A DNA stretch of 64,000 nucleotides from Leptolyngbya sp. KIOST-1 (GTDB lineage Bacteria > Cyanobacteriota > Cyanobacteriia > Phormidesmidales > Phormidesmidaceae), in assembly GCF_000763385.1 (NCBI RefSeq), contig NZ_JQFA01000004.1, positions 2,042,337 through 2,106,336 of the forward strand, in the 5' to 3' direction. How positions within the stretch are numbered: position 1 is the first letter of the stretch; every line of letters begins with the position of its first letter. This document shows, piece after piece, positions 62,461-64,000 of the stretch. Both the position numbers and the translations under genes were made by a program. A model generated the notes under the pieces. The model had not been told where the DNA came from. It searched no databases and worked only from the letters and a program-made list of their open reading frames with translations.

Positions 62461-63123
62461 TTAATCTTTTGTATTGTTGCTGGAGCGGAGGGAATCGGTG
62501 GCCCCGTCCAGGGCCAGGGGTGAGGTCGGTACCGGCGGCCAGCGCACATCCCATAGGGCCCAGGTGCCCACCGTCAGCAGCAGAGCGATAGTTGGGGTTC
62601 GCCAGGGCAATGCTGAGCGATCGCCCGACCAACTCAACTGAGGGCTGCCCTCGCCGGCCATGAAGCCATGCAGTCGATCCCCAAGGGCTGCGGCTGAGAG
62701 GGGCGATCGCACCTCGGGGAGGACAATCTGCCGATTGGAGCCCAGCAGCGTCAGGCGGTGACAGAAACGCACCCCGCCGCGCGGCGTTTTGTCGCACAGC
62801 TCTGAGCTGATGGCAATATCTTGTAGGGTAAGCGGCTGTGGGCGGGCCAGCCAACCCCAGGGCTGCGGGTGGCTGGCCTGGCAGTAGACCTGCCCGGAGG
62901 CGGCGCGATCGCAAACGACATGGCTGGGGCCAGGCAGACTCAACGCCCACACCCCTAGCAGGGCAACACAGAGCACCAGCCCCAGGGGCAGGCGTCGCAG
63001 ACTGGCGAACCAGCGGTGTGATGATTTTGTGGCTGACGGTTCGGTTGCGGGTGGCTCGGTTGCCGATGGCTCTTTCATCGCATTCTGCCCTGACTCGATC
63101 AACTGCTGACCCCATCCTGCCAC
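62461..63123 (-). CDS. Hypothetical membrane protein
   Basis: A 220-residue protein. Residues 45-63 (LGLVLCVALLGVWALSLPG) and about 175-193 (TPTIALLLTVGTWALWDV) form two membrane helices; the intervening domain has conserved-looking cysteines (VVCDRAASGQVYCQ, LCDKTPRGGVRFCH), perhaps forming disulfides in the periplasm. No family recognised. The N-terminus is Glu/Thr/Pro-rich, so a shorter start is possible. Confidence 0.6.
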   Translation of the reverse strand: MAGWGQQLIESGQNAMKEPSATEPPATEPSATKSSHRWFASLRRLPLGLVLCVALLGVWALSLPGPSHVVCDRAASGQVYCQASHPQPWGWLARPQPLTLQDIAISSELCDKTPRGGVRFCHRLTLLGSNRQIVLPEVRSPLSAAALGDRLHGFMAGEGSPQLSWSGDRSALPWRTPTIALLLTVGTWALWDVRWPPVPTSPLALDGATDSLRSSNNTKD

Positions 63124-63285
63124 AGCGGTGAACCCAGTCCCTTGCGCTCTCAGCCAGATTAGGGCATGCTCAGGTTGCCGGAGACAGGTGAGGGGATAGT
63201 GGCCAGTGGTCGGTCAGGGGGGATGGCCCAAGTTAGCTGGCGCCCTCCACCGCGCAGTTGATTTTTCCGCACTGAATTTCACACT

Positions 63286-63969
63286 ATGGGCAAACACATT
63301 GTCATTACTGGGGTGAGCCAGGGCCTGGGCCGGGCTATGGTTGAGGGCTTTGTGGCCGAGGGGCACCGGGTGTCGGGCTGCGCCCGCCGCTCCAAGGCGG
63401 TAGCGGACCTGGCGACTCATTACCCTGCCCCGCACCAGTTTACCGCTGTCGATGTGTGTGACGACACAGCAGTACAGGCCTGGGCTGAAGCCGCCATGGA
63501 CGCTAATGGGCTGCCCGACCTGGTGATTAATAATGCCGGGCTGGTGAACCGCCCCGCGCCCCTCTGGAGCGTGCCCGTTGACGAGTGCGACGCTGTGATT
63601 GCCGTCAACCTCAGCGGTGTCTGTAATGTGATTCGCCACTTTGCCCCGCCTATGGTTGAGCGGCGATCGGGTATTTTTGTCAACTTCAGCTCGGGCTGGG
63701 GACGATCGACTTCCCCTGGAGTTGCCCCCTACTGTGCTACCAAGTGGGGCGTTGAGGGACTGACTCAGGCCCTCGCCCAGGACCTGCCTGCTGGGATGGC
63801 GGCGGTAGCCCTCAACCCCGGCATTATTCACACCGCCATGCTGGAAACTTGCTACGGTGACGATGCGGCGGCCTATACCCCGATCGCCGTCTGGGTCAAG
63901 GCCGCGGTGCCCTATATTCTCAGCATTCAGCCCGGGGATAATGGGCGGGCCTTGACGGTGCCAGGCTAA
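63286..63969 (+). CDS. Short-chain dehydrogenase/reductase
   Basis: A 227-residue SDR oxidoreductase. TGVSQGLGRAMVEGF is the nucleotide-binding TGxxxGxG loop; NNAG is seen in LVINNAGLVN; the catalytic Ser (NFSSGWGRS) and YCATKWG (YxxxK) follow. The Arg in CARRSK after beta-2 suggests NADPH use. Substrate unknown. It is the last complete gene in the window. Confidence 0.93.
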   Translation: MGKHIVITGVSQGLGRAMVEGFVAEGHRVSGCARRSKAVADLATHYPAPHQFTAVDVCDDTAVQAWAEAAMDANGLPDLVINNAGLVNRPAPLWSVPVDECDAVIAVNLSGVCNVIRHFAPPMVERRSGIFVNFSSGWGRSTSPGVAPYCATKWGVEGLTQALAQDLPAGMAAVALNPGIIHTAMLETCYGDDAAAYTPIAVWVKAAVPYILSIQPGDNGRALTVPG

Positions 63970-64000
63970 GGAGCGGTGACGGGCAGGGCAAAAGGGCTCG

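Noticed and set aside
1..64000. CRISPR array
   Set aside because: No regularly spaced repeats of 25-40 bases with unique spacers; the tandem repeats found are short and gapless.
1..64000. tRNA genes
   Set aside because: Intergenic spaces were read for T-arm and acceptor-stem patterns; no convincing cloverleaf was seen by eye, but a covariance search would be needed to exclude one.

Overview
The window reads as chromosome of a moderately high-GC cyanobacterium. Evidence: a photosystem II assembly gene (psb28), a glucosylglycerol-phosphate phosphatase-like gene (compatible-solute synthesis, suggesting a halotolerant or marine-leaning strain), many cyanobacterial conserved families (DUF3326, DUF3598, DUF2811, Rcp1-type response regulator, RRM RNA-binding protein, fused B12/radical-SAM TIGR03960 protein) and frequent GCGATCGC (HIP1) octamers. 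A filamentous Leptolyngbya/Nodosilinea-type organism is plausible, but this is inference.

Layout. 0-9 kb: ferredoxin, a DUF3326 pair, a two-component pair, purD, a minus-strand block (DUF3598, moaB, psb28) and miaB. 9-15 kb: a TM-helix-repeat mechanosensitive channel, ppk1, and a CPBP protease overlapping clpS. 15-22 kb: small conserved genes, a STAS protein, the TIGR03960 protein, an orphan Tat/lipobox solute-binding protein and a fragment of a PLP lyase. 22-25.3 kb: a decayed, AT-richer stretch with a foreign-looking GT8 glycosyltransferase and a MITE-like foldback. 25-35.5 kb: an exported methyltransferase, an APC permease, a ROK kinase, ggpP-like, YdcF, a PP2C-type phosphatase, and a divergent NfeD/SPFH pair. 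35.6-40.1 kb: a GMC oxidoreductase next to a composite mobile unit. 40.8-46.4 kb: a cell-wall-like run (ATP-grasp ligase, PBP4 carboxypeptidase, lytic transglycosylase). 46.6-59.3 kb: pepA, GT25, RRM protein, YcjF-like GTPase, ExbD, EVE, tsaE, an SpmA-SpmB fusion, an outer-membrane-like protein, a decayed Ntn-hydrolase and an exported amidohydrolase. 59.8-64 kb: a two-repeat secreted protein, an inverted pair of 5S rRNA genes, DUF2811 and an SDR enzyme.

The strongest non-routine observations are these. (1) An IS-bounded unit at 37417-40060 is flanked by a perfect 8-bp duplication (GAAGCGTA). It has a 103-bp IS end at its left, a full IS at its right, and carries a glutaminase gene whose last residues are IS-encoded plus a 5'-truncated lactate dehydrogenase gene. 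(2) A 109-bp perfect inverted repeat of 5S rRNA has one intact copy, one 5'-truncated copy, a different terminator on each, and no 23S gene beside them. (3) A three-copy intergenic repeat family of roughly 100-130 bp, a second two-copy repeat, and a 44-bp zero-spacer perfect palindrome are present. (4) Three gene remnants can be reconstructed by reading across frames. No CRISPR array, tRNA gene, or obvious defence island was seen.
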